This document shows, one piece after another, positions 7,905 to 16,480 of a stretch of 64,000 bases of DNA (position 1 is its first letter; each line of letters starts with the position of its first letter). The translations under genes and the position numbers were made by a program. Source of the stretch: Methylobacterium sp. J-090. Its GTDB lineage: Bacteria > Pseudomonadota > Alphaproteobacteria > Rhizobiales > Beijerinckiaceae. Location: assembly GCF_022829345.1 (NCBI RefSeq), contig NZ_JAKSXV010000106.1, positions 1 through 64,000 on the forward strand, read 5' to 3'. The notes below the pieces were generated by a model, which was given only the letters and a program-made list of their open reading frames with translations, ran no database searches and had not been told where the DNA came from.

Positions 7905-9266
7905 TCAGCCGGAGGGGAGGGCACGCTCGCCGTCCCCGCGTGCCTCGCCGGTCCGTTGCCGCGCCTCCTGCCGGCGGCCGAGCCAGAGGCTGTTGACCAG
8001 CCATGCGATGGAGAGCGGCACCGCCGTCACGGCGACCGCCGTCGAGCCGAGCCCGAGGGCCGCGATCCCGGCGAAGGACCACGCACCGAGCTGGTCGCCG
8101 GTGCGGTAGACCACGGTGTCGATGAAGTTCTTGGCCTTGTAGCGATCCTCGCGCGGCACGACGGTGAACAGCACCTCGCGGATCGGCCGGGCGATGGCGA
8201 AGTTGCCGGCCCGGCGCAGGACCTGGAACACCACGATGGCGGTGATGGTCGGTGACACGGCGAGCGCCGCGAATCCGAGGATGCTGGCCGCCGGCAGGAG
8301 GGCGAGGCTCGGCCCGACGCCGATGCGCTTCACGATCCGCCCGGTGAGGAAGAACTGCACGCCCAGCGTCAGTCCGTTCACCAGGAGATCGACGCTGGCG
8401 AAGAACGCCGTCTGCGCGCCGCGATCGGGGAAGCTTTTCTTGGCGATGCCGGCCTGCTCGAAATACAGGAATGTCGAGGTCACCGAGAACAGCAGCAGGA
8501 ACAGGCCGATGTTGAGGAGGTAGGGCGAGCGGAAAGTCCGGGTGATGCCCGCGAACGCGCTGCCGCCGATGGCGTCGGCCGGCGCCGCGTCACCGGCCAC
8601 GGGGCGCCGGTGCAGGCGCTCCGACAGGCGCGCGAGGCCGCGCATGCTGAACACCGCCGCCTCCAGGAGCACCGCCGCCCCGACGAGGAGGGCCCAGGTC
8701 GGCACGTCGCGGGCGAGGATCGCCGTGGTGGCCGAGCCCGCGATGGCGCCCAGCGTCGCCCCGGCGGCGATGAATCCAAACAGGCGCTTGCCCTGCTCGG
8801 TGGAGAACACGTCGACGATGGTGGCCCAGAACACCGAGACCACGAACAGGTTGAAGATCGAGAGCCAGATGAAGAACGCCCGGCCGATCCAGACGTCGCC
8901 CTCGGGACCGGCGAGGTAGAGCGACACGGCGAAGATCAGGATGTTGGCGGAAAAGAACCGGTAGGTCAGGGGTACGAACCGCGCGCGCGGCAGGGTCTTC
9001 ACCAGCCAGGCGAAGGGCACGTTCAGGGCCAGCATGCCGACGAGGGTGCCGGTGAACAACCACGGCAGGTTCTCGATCCCCCCGGCGACGCCCATCTGGT
9101 CGCGGATCGGGCGCAGGACGTAGTAGGCGGCCAGGATCGAGAAGATGTAGGCCCAGGACCAGGCGAGCGCCGGGACCTCGCCGGGCCGGACATCGACGAG
9201 GCGCCCGAGCCAGTGGGTCGCCCGGTCGGCGGGGATCGGATCGACCGCCCCGCCCGGGCTGCTCAA
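7905..9266 (-). CDS. MFS transporter, NTP/NDP exchange-like
   Basis: About 453 residues with ten or more hydrophobic segments. AYYVLRPIRDQMG in the first membrane segment and the MFS layout resemble the bacterial NTP/NDP-exchange-like transporter family. The solute is unknown, and most free-living members are uncharacterised. The chosen start is TTG 9266, overlapping the stop of the upstream gene as TTGA, because no ATG or GTG occurs in frame before the first membrane segment. It is the last gene of a three-gene minus-strand operon behind two oxidoreductases. The open frame extends farther upstream only as a shadow of the neighbouring gene. Confidence 0.82.
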   Translation of the reverse strand: MSSPGGAVDPIPADRATHWLGRLVDVRPGEVPALAWSWAYIFSILAAYYVLRPIRDQMGVAGGIENLPWLFTGTLVGMLALNVPFAWLVKTLPRARFVPLTYRFFSANILIFAVSLYLAGPEGDVWIGRAFFIWLSIFNLFVVSVFWATIVDVFSTEQGKRLFGFIAAGATLGAIAGSATTAILARDVPTWALLVGAAVLLEAAVFSMRGLARLSERLHRRPVAGDAAPADAIGGSAFAGITRTFRSPYLLNIGLFLLLFSVTSTFLYFEQAGIAKKSFPDRGAQTAFFASVDLLVNGLTLGVQFFLTGRIVKRIGVGPSLALLPAASILGFAALAVSPTITAIVVFQVLRRAGNFAIARPIREVLFTVVPREDRYKAKNFIDTVVYRTGDQLGAWSFAGIAALGLGSTAVAVTAVPLSIAWLVNSLWLGRRQEARQRTGEARGDGERALPSG

Positions 9267-9988
9267 CGGGCCACCCCGAGGCGCGTGCTCAAGTCCGGCG
9301 CCGTGAGTTCGAGGCCGAAGCCCGGCGAGCCCATGGCGAAGCTGTCGGCCTTCGCGAGCGGTCCGACGACGACCGGGTCGAAGCCGGCATCGGTCACGAG
9401 TTTGGACACCGTGGCCAGCGCCTGCGCGTCGTCCCCGGCGATGGGAATCGCCATGCGGGCGCCATCGCGATGCGCGTTCTTGGCGAAGATCTTGTAGTTC
9501 GTCGCGTTGAAGGCCCGGACAACCCGGGCACCGCGCAGATACTTGGCCGAGACCGCCGCGATGCCGCTCTCCTTGACCTCGCCGTAGACCTCGCCGTCGC
9601 GGGCCTGGGTGGCGTTGCCGGCATCGATCACGGTCTTGCCCTGGAGGGCGGCGCCGTAATCCGCGCTCAGCTGCGGATAGGCCTTGTAGGGCACCGCGAT
9701 CAGCACGACGTCGCCGAAGGCGATGGCCTCGCCCGGCGTGCCGGCGCGGGCCTTGGGGCCAAGCCCTTCGACGAGGCCCTTCAGCTCCTCGGGATGGCGC
9801 GAGGCGAACATCACCTCGTGCCCGGCCTTCGCCCACAGGCCGCCGATGGTGCCGCCGATGTTGCCGGCGCCGATCACGCCGATGCGGGCCGGCGGCGCGG
9901 CGGTCTGGGCCCAGGCGGGCCCGCTCGCGAGGAGGGAGGCCGCGGCCAGCGCGAGGGCCGCGCGGCGGGAAACAGGGTTAGAGCGCAT
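9263..9988 (-). CDS. F420/NADP oxidoreductase-like (NPD family) protein with Tat-type signal
   Basis: About 241 residues. A Rossmann motif IGVIGAGNIGGTIGGLW follows immediately after a signal-like N-terminus: MRSNPVSRRAALALAAASLL, Ala-rich to PAWAQ. The domain resembles NADPH-dependent F420 reductases and related NAD(P)-binding proteins (VIDAGNATQ, VRAFNATNYKIF). The SRRAAL sequence suggests Tat export of a pre-folded cofactor-bound enzyme. The start at 9988 overlaps the stop of the upstream aldo/keto reductase by 11 nt, implying coupled translation; ATG 9994 is an alternative. Substrate is unknown. Confidence 0.82.
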   Translation of the reverse strand: MRSNPVSRRAALALAAASLLASGPAWAQTAAPPARIGVIGAGNIGGTIGGLWAKAGHEVMFASRHPEELKGLVEGLGPKARAGTPGEAIAFGDVVLIAVPYKAYPQLSADYGAALQGKTVIDAGNATQARDGEVYGEVKESGIAAVSAKYLRGARVVRAFNATNYKIFAKNAHRDGARMAIPIAGDDAQALATVSKLVTDAGFDPVVVGPLAKADSFAMGSPGFGLELTAPDLSTRLGVAR

Positions 9989-10904
9989 CGACATAGGCCT
10001 CCATCCGGGCACGCTGGGCGGCATCGGGCATCCGGCCGCGCGCCGCCCCGAGATTGTCCTCGACATAGGATGCCTTGGCCATGCCGGGGATCGGGCAGGT
10101 CACGGCATCGTGCGCGAGGACGTATTTCAGGAAGAATTGCGGCCAGCTCGCGCAGTCGAACTCGGCGGTCCAGGGCGGCAGCTCGCGGCCCTGCACGGCC
10201 TTGAACAGGCGGTCGCGCCCGAACGGCACGTTGACCATCACGGCCATGCCGCGCTCGGCGGCGAGCGGCAGGATGCGCTGGGCGGCGAGGCGATCGTCGA
10301 GGGTGTAGTTCACCTGGATGAAATCCAGGGTCTCGCGCTTCATCACGGCTTCGAGGTCCGCGAACTGGCCGTCGCGCCACACGGTGACGCCCACGTAGCG
10401 GATGCGCTTGGCCGCCTTCAGGTCCCGCAGGGTCGCGAGGTTCGTCGCCGTGTCGATGAGGTTGTGAACGGCGACGAGGTCGATCATCGACGTGTTGAGG
10501 CGCTTGAACGAGCGTTCGATCTCGGCGAGCCCGGCTTCGCGGCCGGGCGTGCCGACCTTGCTGCACAGGAACACCTTTTCGCGAAGGCCGTCCTGCGGGA
10601 GGATGAGGCCGAGCACGTCCTCGGCCGTGCCGTAGCTCGGAGCCGTGTCGATGACGGAGCCGCCGAGCGCCACGAAGCGGCGGACCGCCTCGCGCAAGGG
10701 GGCGATCTTGTCCGGGGTCGGCTCGACCTCGTAGCGGCGCGAGGTGCCGATGCCGAGGACGGGCAGCGTCTCGCCGGAGGACGGGATGGCGCGGCGGATC
10801 GGGCCGGCGGGCTCCGCGTGCGCGGGCCGGACGGCGTGTCCGAGGAGCGGGGCCAGGGGAAGAAGGCCGGTGCCGGCGAGGATCGCGCGTCGGGATGGAT
10901 TCAT
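9978..10904 (-). CDS. Aldo/keto reductase with twin-arginine signal
   Basis: About 308 residues. MNPSRRAILAGTGLLPLAPL is a twin-arginine type signal (SRRxIL), ending near PAHAEP. The reductase body shows VLGIGTSR and the catalytic set: Asp and Tyr in VIDTAPSYG, Lys in FLCSKVG and His in LVAVHNL. C-terminal CPIPGMAK would lie near the NADPH site. AGGAG precedes the ATG at 10904 by about 10 nt. It is the first gene of the three-gene operon. Exported AKRs with Tat signals are known from proteobacterial genomes; substrates are not evident here. Confidence 0.88.
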   Translation of the reverse strand: MNPSRRAILAGTGLLPLAPLLGHAVRPAHAEPAGPIRRAIPSSGETLPVLGIGTSRRYEVEPTPDKIAPLREAVRRFVALGGSVIDTAPSYGTAEDVLGLILPQDGLREKVFLCSKVGTPGREAGLAEIERSFKRLNTSMIDLVAVHNLIDTATNLATLRDLKAAKRIRYVGVTVWRDGQFADLEAVMKRETLDFIQVNYTLDDRLAAQRILPLAAERGMAVMVNVPFGRDRLFKAVQGRELPPWTAEFDCASWPQFFLKYVLAHDAVTCPIPGMAKASYVEDNLGAARGRMPDAAQRARMEAYVDAL

Positions 10905-11127
10905 CGGCAGGGGCTCCTGCGGGAAGAGGCGTTTCCTCACATCTAGGTCGCGTATCCCGTTTCCGACATGGTGAATGGCGTTTGCCCCATCGGCACCGGC
11001 TTCGCTCGGATAACCGGACGCACGGCGTCGCCCACGCAGGCGCCGGCGATGGCACGCCCGCGCGTCTCGACGGCGTTAATCATTTCACGTGAAAAATCCG
11101 ACGGCGCCGATGGGCGAACAGGCTGCC
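10905..11127. promoter_or_regulatory. Intergenic region with palindrome TTTCACGTGAAA
   Basis: A perfect 12-bp palindrome lies at 11083-11094. It is about 180 bp upstream of the aldo/keto reductase start and 35 bp beyond the stop of the deacetylase-like gene. It looks like a dimeric regulator site. Which regulator uses it cannot be told. Confidence 0.45.
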
Positions 11128-12012
11128 TCAGGTGGGCGGCAGGGCAGCCACGTGATCGGCGACGGCCCCGGCGGTGGTGAGCCAGATGTCGTCCCGATGC
11201 CGGGCGATGTGCTCCAGCGCCGCGCGCAGGGGCTTCAGGCGATGGGGCTGGCCGACGAGGTAGGGATGGAGCGCGATGCCCATGACCAGGGGCGCGCTCC
11301 GGGATTGCTCCAGCATCTCGTCGAAGCCGTCGACGAGGGCGTCGGCGAACTGGCGCCCGGTCTCCTTGCGGGCGACGATGGCCGGGATGTCGTTCAGCTC
11401 CTGGGGGTACGGCACCGAGAGGATGCGCCCGCCCCCGCGCGTCGCGAACCACACAGGCTGGTCGTCATGCGCCCAGTCGAGGAGGTAGCGGTAGCCGGCC
11501 TCCGCCAGGAGATCGGGCGTGACCCGTGACTGCGAGATCCAGGGGCCGAGCCAGCCGGCGGGCGGTCGGCCCTCGTGCCGGGTGAGCGTCTGCGTGGCCT
11601 CCGCGATGAGGGCCCGCTCGGCCGCCTCGTCCAGGGTGCCCTGGCGCTCGGCATTGGTGCGGCCGTGGCCGACGATCTCGTCGCCGCGCGCCCGGAACGC
11701 CTCGATGAGTCCGGGGCAATCGGCGTAGAGGCGGCTGTTGACCAGCACGCTCGCCGGCAGGGCGAGTTCGTCGAACAGGGCTTTCATCCGCCACGCGCCG
11801 ACGCGGTTGCCCCAGTCGCGCCAGGCGTAGTTCAGCACGTCCGGCTGCGGGCCGCCGGGGGCGAGCTCGGCCCCGAGTCCCGATCCGAAATCGAAGGTCT
11901 CGAGGTTGAGGGCGATGTAGACGGCCAGGCGCTTGCCCCCGGGCCAATCGTAGATCGGCCGGTCGGGTAGGGCGCTGTAGCCGTAGCGGCCGTGGCCTGT
12001 CGGTGTGTCCAT
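11128..12012 (-). CDS. Polysaccharide deacetylase family protein, PuuE/allantoinase-like
   Basis: About 294 residues with a NodB-type TIM-barrel layout: IYDWPGGKRLAVYIALNLE at the N-terminus, EIVGHGRTNAERQG in the middle and VMGIALHPYLVGQPHR near the C-terminus. These are the landmarks of the PuuE/urate-catabolism branch of the deacetylase superfamily rather than of chitin deacetylases. Members open cyclic amides such as allantoin. The start ATG 12012 was chosen because the upstream in-frame extension is Arg/Pro-rich and unlike the family. It diverges from the OPRT-like/amidohydrolase cluster, which supports a nitrogen-heterocycle catabolic role. True substrate not shown. Confidence 0.8.
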   Translation of the reverse strand: MDTPTGHGRYGYSALPDRPIYDWPGGKRLAVYIALNLETFDFGSGLGAELAPGGPQPDVLNYAWRDWGNRVGAWRMKALFDELALPASVLVNSRLYADCPGLIEAFRARGDEIVGHGRTNAERQGTLDEAAERALIAEATQTLTRHEGRPPAGWLGPWISQSRVTPDLLAEAGYRYLLDWAHDDQPVWFATRGGGRILSVPYPQELNDIPAIVARKETGRQFADALVDGFDEMLEQSRSAPLVMGIALHPYLVGQPHRLKPLRAALEHIARHRDDIWLTTAGAVADHVAALPPT

Positions 12013-12238
12013 ACCTGATGCTCTCGGATTCGACGGGATGTCGCGCCCGGCCGAGATAGGCCGCTTCGGCCCGGGGTTCCACGCCGATCGCGGGCAGGAC
12101 CGGAAATTGCTTGGCCGGACCCGGTGGAGCCGTCGCGTGAGGCGGCGGCGCACCGGGCGTCTCGACCTTTTCGTGGTGGGAGAGCCGTCCGACGATCCCG
12201 CCCGCCTTCGGGGCCTGTCTCACCGCGGACCGGACACC

Positions 12239-12919
12239 ATGCACTCGACGCTCCTCTCGACACCGGTCTCCGCCGAGGTGGCGCGGGCGCTGACCCGGAT
12301 CGGCGCCGTGCGCACGACCACGGGGCAGCCCTTCGTCTACACCTCCGGCTGGGCGAGCCCGGTCTATATCGACACCCGCCTGCTCATGTCCGACGTCGCC
12401 CTGCGCACCCGGGTCATGGATCTGGCGGCCGAGGCCGTGGCCGGCCTCGTGGCGCGCAAGGGCATCAACGCCATCGTGGGGGCCGAGAGCTCGGGCATCG
12501 CCTTCGGGGCCTGGCTCGCCGAGCGCCTCGGTCTGCCCCTGCTGTACCTGCGCAAGAAGCCCATGGGCTGGGGCAGCGCCGCCCGCCTCGAAGGCCGCCT
12601 GCCGGAGGGGGCGCGCCTCCTCTTCATCGACGACGTGACCACCGATGCCCGGTCCAAGATCGCCGCCGCCGCAGCCCTGCGGCAGGACACGACCCACGTC
12701 GCGGACGTGCTGGTGATCGTCGATTACGCCCTCTACCCGGACACCCACCGCCACCTCGTCGAGCACGGGCTCGATCTCCACGCCCTGACGAACTGGCACG
12801 ACCTGCTCGCCGCGCTGCGGGCGGCGGGGCTCCTGGATTCCGCCGAGGACCAGACCCTGACCCGCTTCACCGCCGATCCGGTGGCGTGGTCCGTGGCGAA
12901 TGGCGGGGTCGGCGCGTGA
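12239..12919 (+). CDS. Orotate phosphoribosyltransferase-like protein (pyrE-like) with altered PRPP loop
   Basis: About 226 residues. TTGQPFVYTSGWASPVYIDT, the KKPMGWG catalytic-Lys loop and the LLFIDDVT strand identify the OPRT family of type I PRTases. The PRPP-binding motif, usually (E/D)D(V/I)xTTGGS, reads DDVTTDARSK, so the TGG(S/T) phosphate-loop residues are missing. A conventional pyrE is expected elsewhere. The gene is the first of a tight plus-strand cluster and overlaps the M20 hydrolase (GTGA). That context points to a role outside de novo pyrimidine synthesis, such as salvage or handling of a catabolic nucleobase; this is inference. Confidence 0.82.
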   Translation: MHSTLLSTPVSAEVARALTRIGAVRTTTGQPFVYTSGWASPVYIDTRLLMSDVALRTRVMDLAAEAVAGLVARKGINAIVGAESSGIAFGAWLAERLGLPLLYLRKKPMGWGSAARLEGRLPEGARLLFIDDVTTDARSKIAAAAALRQDTTHVADVLVIVDYALYPDTHRHLVEHGLDLHALTNWHDLLAALRAAGLLDSAEDQTLTRFTADPVAWSVANGGVGA

Positions 12920-14166
12920 GGGATCAGGAGCAGTTGGCGATCCGCATCCTCGACGAGGTGGCGGGCCTGTCGCGCGACGGAATTGGCATCACCCGCGAAG
13001 CCTACGGGGACGGCGAGGAGCGGGCGATGCGGGCCATCGAGCGCCACGCCGCCGCCCTCGGGTTCCTGGCCGAGCGCGACCGTTTCCAGAACCTGTGGCT
13101 GCGCCTTCCCGAGGACACCCGGACGGCCCCGCCCGTGGTGATCGGTTCGCACCTCGATTCCGTCCCCCAGGGCGGGAATTTCGACGGTCTCGCCGGCGTG
13201 CTCGCCGGCCTGCTCGTCCTCGACCGCCTGCGCGGTCGGGCCGATGCGGCGGCGCCCGTGCGGGTGTTGGCCCTGCGCGGGGAGGAGAGCGCCTGGTACG
13301 GCAAGGCCTATACCGGGTCGCTGGCGCTCCTGGGCCGCCTGCCCCCGAGCGCCCTCGCGCTTCGGCATCGCCGTGGCCACGGCACCCTCGGCGAGGCCAT
13401 GGCCCGCACCGGCGTCGATGTGGCGGCCGTCTCCCGGGGCGAGGCCCTGGTGCGTCCCGGCGAGATCGCGGCCTACCTCGAACTTCACATCGAGCAGGGC
13501 CCCGTGATGATCGCGCGGGGCTGGGCCTCGACGGTGGTGACGGGCATTCGCGGCAACATCCGCCACCATCGCATCCGCTGTGTCGGCGAGGCGGGCCATT
13601 CCGGCGCCGTCCCGCGCTGGCTGCGCAAGGACGCGGTGCTCGCCGTCGCCGAGTTGCTGTCGAGCATGGACGAGCATTGGCGCGTCCTGCTGCAGATGGG
13701 CGTGGATCTCGTCATGACCGCCGGCATCTGCACGACCGCGGCGGAGTCCCACGCGGTTTCGGTCATTCCCGGCGAGGTCGAGTTCAGCTTCGAGATCCGC
13801 AGCCAGGATTCCTCGACCCTGACGCGGTTCTACGGGCTGTTCCAGGAGGCGTGCCAGACCATCGCCGCGGCGCGGGGCGTGCGCTTTACCTTCGACGAGG
13901 CGATCACCTCGCCGCCGGCGGCCATGGACGAGGGCTGGATCGCCCGCCTCGAAGCGTCCGGCGCCGCGCGCGGAGTCCCCGTCGAGCGCCTGCCCAGCGG
14001 CGCGGGGCACGATGCCGCCGTCTTCGCCGGCGCGGGAATCCCCTCCGCCATGGTGTTCGTGCGCAACGCCAACGGGTCGCACAACCCGCACGAGGCCATG
14101 GACACCGCCGACCTCATGGACGGCGTCGAACTGCTCCTCGGGGCCCTGCTGGCCGAGGCCGTGTGA
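12916..14166 (+). CDS. M20-family Zn-dependent amidohydrolase (allantoate amidohydrolase / N-carbamoyl-amino-acid hydrolase type)
   Basis: About 416 residues, the usual family length. Metal and catalytic residues are present: GSHLDSVPQGGNFDG (His, Asp), ALRGEES (Glu-Glu), ELHIEQGPV (His), PSGAGHDAA, and NGSHNPHE near the C-terminus. The lid domain supplies the histidines seen around HSGAVP. The enzymes hydrolyse allantoate, ureidoglycolate or N-carbamoyl amino acids in the cytoplasm, releasing ammonia. The GTG start at 12916 overlaps the upstream stop as GTGA. With the PuuE-like gene and the transporter it forms a likely ureide or carbamoyl-compound nitrogen pathway; the precise substrate is open. 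Confidence 0.88.
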   Translation: MRDQEQLAIRILDEVAGLSRDGIGITREAYGDGEERAMRAIERHAAALGFLAERDRFQNLWLRLPEDTRTAPPVVIGSHLDSVPQGGNFDGLAGVLAGLLVLDRLRGRADAAAPVRVLALRGEESAWYGKAYTGSLALLGRLPPSALALRHRRGHGTLGEAMARTGVDVAAVSRGEALVRPGEIAAYLELHIEQGPVMIARGWASTVVTGIRGNIRHHRIRCVGEAGHSGAVPRWLRKDAVLAVAELLSSMDEHWRVLLQMGVDLVMTAGICTTAAESHAVSVIPGEVEFSFEIRSQDSSTLTRFYGLFQEACQTIAAARGVRFTFDEAITSPPAAMDEGWIARLEASGAARGVPVERLPSGAGHDAAVFAGAGIPSAMVFVRNANGSHNPHEAMDTADLMDGVELLLGALLAEAV

Positions 14167-14291
14167 CACCGTCCCGACCCCGCCCACGCAACACGGGACA
14201 TCGGATCGTGCCGACTTGTGCCCCGGCCGCCACGATCGCAGCATGGGCCTTGCTTTCCCGTTCTCCGGATTTCTACGAGAGTTTCCCAGCG

Positions 14292-15086
14292 ATGCGCCTG
14301 TCCAAACGCGGTCTCCTCTTCGCCCTCGGCCTTGCCCCGGCCCTCCTCGCCTTCGGGGGCGCCCAGGCGCAGGACGCCCTCTCGGGCATCCTGAAGGCCA
14401 AGACGGTCCGGATCGGCATCCCGACCGACTACCCGCCCTACGGTTTCGTCGGCATCGACCTGCAGCCCATGGGCCTCGACGTCGACGTGGCCAATCTCAT
14501 CGGCGCCAAGCTCGGCACCAAGGTCGAACTGGTGCCGGTGGTGAGCGCCAACCGCATTCCCTACCTCCAGACCCAGAAGATCGACCTCATCGTCTCGACC
14601 CTGGGCAAGAACGAGGAGCGCACGAAGATCATCGATTTCAGCCACGCCTACGCGCCGTTCTACCAGGGCGTGTTCGCCCTGAAGGCGACTTCCATCAAGA
14701 GCTTCGACGATCTCGCCGGAAAGTCCGTCGCGGTGACGCGCGGGGCAATGGAGGACGAGATGCTGGCCAAAGTGGCGCCACCCACGGCGATGATCCAGCG
14801 CTTCGAGGACCAGTCGGCCACCACCGCCGCCTTCGCCGCCGGGCAGACCCAGGTGATCGCCACCAGCGTCTCGAACATCGGTGCCCTGTCCCGCAAGAGC
14901 CCCAACCTCGGCGTCGACTACAAGCTCCTCCTGCGCGACAGCCCGTGCTTCGTCGGCATCGCCAAGGGCGAGGAGGCGCTGCGCGAAAAGGTCAACGCGA
15001 TCATCCTCGCGGCCAAGGCCGACGGCACCCTGGAGGCGCTGTCGCAGAAGTGGCTGAAGCGCGGCACCGGCGACCTGCCGCTCTGA
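14292..15086 (+). CDS. Polar amino-acid-type ABC transporter substrate-binding protein
   Basis: About 264 residues. MRLSKRGLLFALGLAPALLA ending GAQA-Q is a Sec signal. The mature part is SBP_bac_3: TVRIGIPTDYPPYGFVG, GLDVDVANLIGAKLG, VDLI-like segment KIDLIVSTLGKNEERTKIIDFS and FDDLAGKSVAV. It sits in the periplasm and delivers ligand to the two permeases encoded next. The 125-bp gap from the hydrolase leaves room for a separate promoter, but none is clear. The neighbouring amidohydrolase suggests an amino-acid-like or ureido ligand. Confidence 0.9.
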   Translation: MRLSKRGLLFALGLAPALLAFGGAQAQDALSGILKAKTVRIGIPTDYPPYGFVGIDLQPMGLDVDVANLIGAKLGTKVELVPVVSANRIPYLQTQKIDLIVSTLGKNEERTKIIDFSHAYAPFYQGVFALKATSIKSFDDLAGKSVAVTRGAMEDEMLAKVAPPTAMIQRFEDQSATTAAFAAGQTQVIATSVSNIGALSRKSPNLGVDYKLLLRDSPCFVGIAKGEEALREKVNAIILAAKADGTLEALSQKWLKRGTGDLPL

Positions 15087-15166
15087 TCCGCTTGCCCGGC
15101 GGGAGGCGTTAAGCCCTTCCCGCCGGCGCCCCTCCACGTCCGCGCGCCAAGGACTTGCCGGCCCCC

Positions 15167-15829
15167 ATGCCCCTGCAGCTCGATTTCTGGAGCATCGTCG
15201 TCCAATGGCCTCTGCTCCTTCGCGGGGCGGTCTGGACGGTGGGGCTCACCACCATCGCGACCCTGCTGGGGGGAACCCTCGGCATCCTGTGCGCCTGGTC
15301 GCGGGTCCACGGTCCCCGGCCCCTGCGCTGGCTCGTCGGCGCCTACGTGGAGCTGATCCGCAACACGCCCTTCATCGTGCAGCTGTTCTTCATCTTCTTC
15401 GGCCTGCCCGAACTCGGCATCCGCCTGTCGCCGGCCGTGGCCTCGATCCTCGCCATGACGATCAATCTCGGCGCCTACGCCACCGAGATCCTCCGCGCCG
15501 GCATCGAGGCGACGCCGCGCGGCCAGATCGAGGCCGCCGAGAGTCTCGCTTTGTCGAAGGCGCAGGTGTTCACCCACGTGGTCCTGCCGCCTGCCCTGAA
15601 GAAGGTCTGGCCCGCCCTCGTCAGCCAGATCGTCATCGTGATGCTGGGCTCGGCCGTCTGCGGCCAGATCTCCACGGAGGAGCTGAGCTACGCCACCAAC
15701 CTGATCCAGAGCCGGAACTTCCGGGCCTTCGAATCCTACATCGTCGGCACCCTGCTGTATCTCGGCCTCGCCATCCTGGTCCGCAGCCTGCTCGCCTGGG
15801 CCGGACCACGCTTCGTCTTCGGCCGGTAG
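15167..15829 (+). CDS. Amino-acid ABC transporter permease (first of two)
   Basis: About 220 residues. It begins with a His/Glu/Gln-type TM domain (WSIVVQWPLLLRGAVWTVGL) and holds AYVELIRNTPFIVQLFFIFF, the standard signature of HisM/GlnP permeases. The EAA-loop region reads EAAESLALSKAQVFTHVVLP. ATG 15167 is taken as start; TTG 15155, with AAGG closer, is possible. It pairs with the next permease to form the membrane channel. Confidence 0.92.
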   Translation: MPLQLDFWSIVVQWPLLLRGAVWTVGLTTIATLLGGTLGILCAWSRVHGPRPLRWLVGAYVELIRNTPFIVQLFFIFFGLPELGIRLSPAVASILAMTINLGAYATEILRAGIEATPRGQIEAAESLALSKAQVFTHVVLPPALKKVWPALVSQIVIVMLGSAVCGQISTEELSYATNLIQSRNFRAFESYIVGTLLYLGLAILVRSLLAWAGPRFVFGR

Positions 15830-15838
15830 GGGGCTCAG

Positions 15839-16480
15839 ATGCCGGACTTCACCCTCTGGGACATCTTCCGCAACCTCCTGATGGCCGCGCGCTGGACGGT
15901 GGCCCTCTCGCTGGTGGCCTTCATCGGCGGCTCGGTGGTGGGCCTGGCGCTCCTCGTCCTGCGCCTGTCGGGCGGGCCCCTCGTCGGACGACTCGTCGGC
16001 GCCTACGTGCAGCTCTTCCAGGGCACGCCGCTGCTGATGCAGCTCTTCCTGCTGTATTTCGGCATGGCGATGCTCGGCGTGAACACCTCCGCCTGGATCG
16101 CGGCCTGCGTCGCCCTCACCCTCTACGCCTCGGCCTATCTCACGGAGATCTGGCGCGGCTGCGTCGCGGCGATCCCGCGCGGGCAGTGGGAGGCCTCGGC
16201 GAGCCTCGCCCTCAGCTTCGGCCAGCAGTTCCGCCACATCATCCTGCCCCAGGCCCTGCGCCTCGCCGTGGCCCCCACCGTCGGTTTCCTCGTGCAGGTG
16301 GTGAAGGGCACGGCGCTCGCCTCCGTGATCGGCTTCGTCGAACTGACCAAGGCCGGCGGGATGATCGCCAACGTCACCTACGAACCGATGCTGGTCTATT
16401 CCTGCGTGGCGCTGATGTACTTCGCCCTGTGCTTTCCCATCAGCCTCTACGCCCGCGTGCTCGAAAGGAAACTCCAGTGA
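15839..16480 (+). CDS. Amino-acid ABC transporter permease (second of two)
   Basis: A 213-residue permease of the same family: AYVQLFQGTPLLMQLFLLYF is its QGTP signature and EASASLALSFGQQFRHIILP its EAA loop. AGGGGG precedes the ATG, 10 bp after the stop of the first permease. The stop overlaps the GTG start of the ATPase gene. A heteromeric permease pair with one ATPase is the common arrangement for polar amino-acid importers. Confidence 0.92.
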   Translation: MPDFTLWDIFRNLLMAARWTVALSLVAFIGGSVVGLALLVLRLSGGPLVGRLVGAYVQLFQGTPLLMQLFLLYFGMAMLGVNTSAWIAACVALTLYASAYLTEIWRGCVAAIPRGQWEASASLALSFGQQFRHIILPQALRLAVAPTVGFLVQVVKGTALASVIGFVELTKAGGMIANVTYEPMLVYSCVALMYFALCFPISLYARVLERKLQ

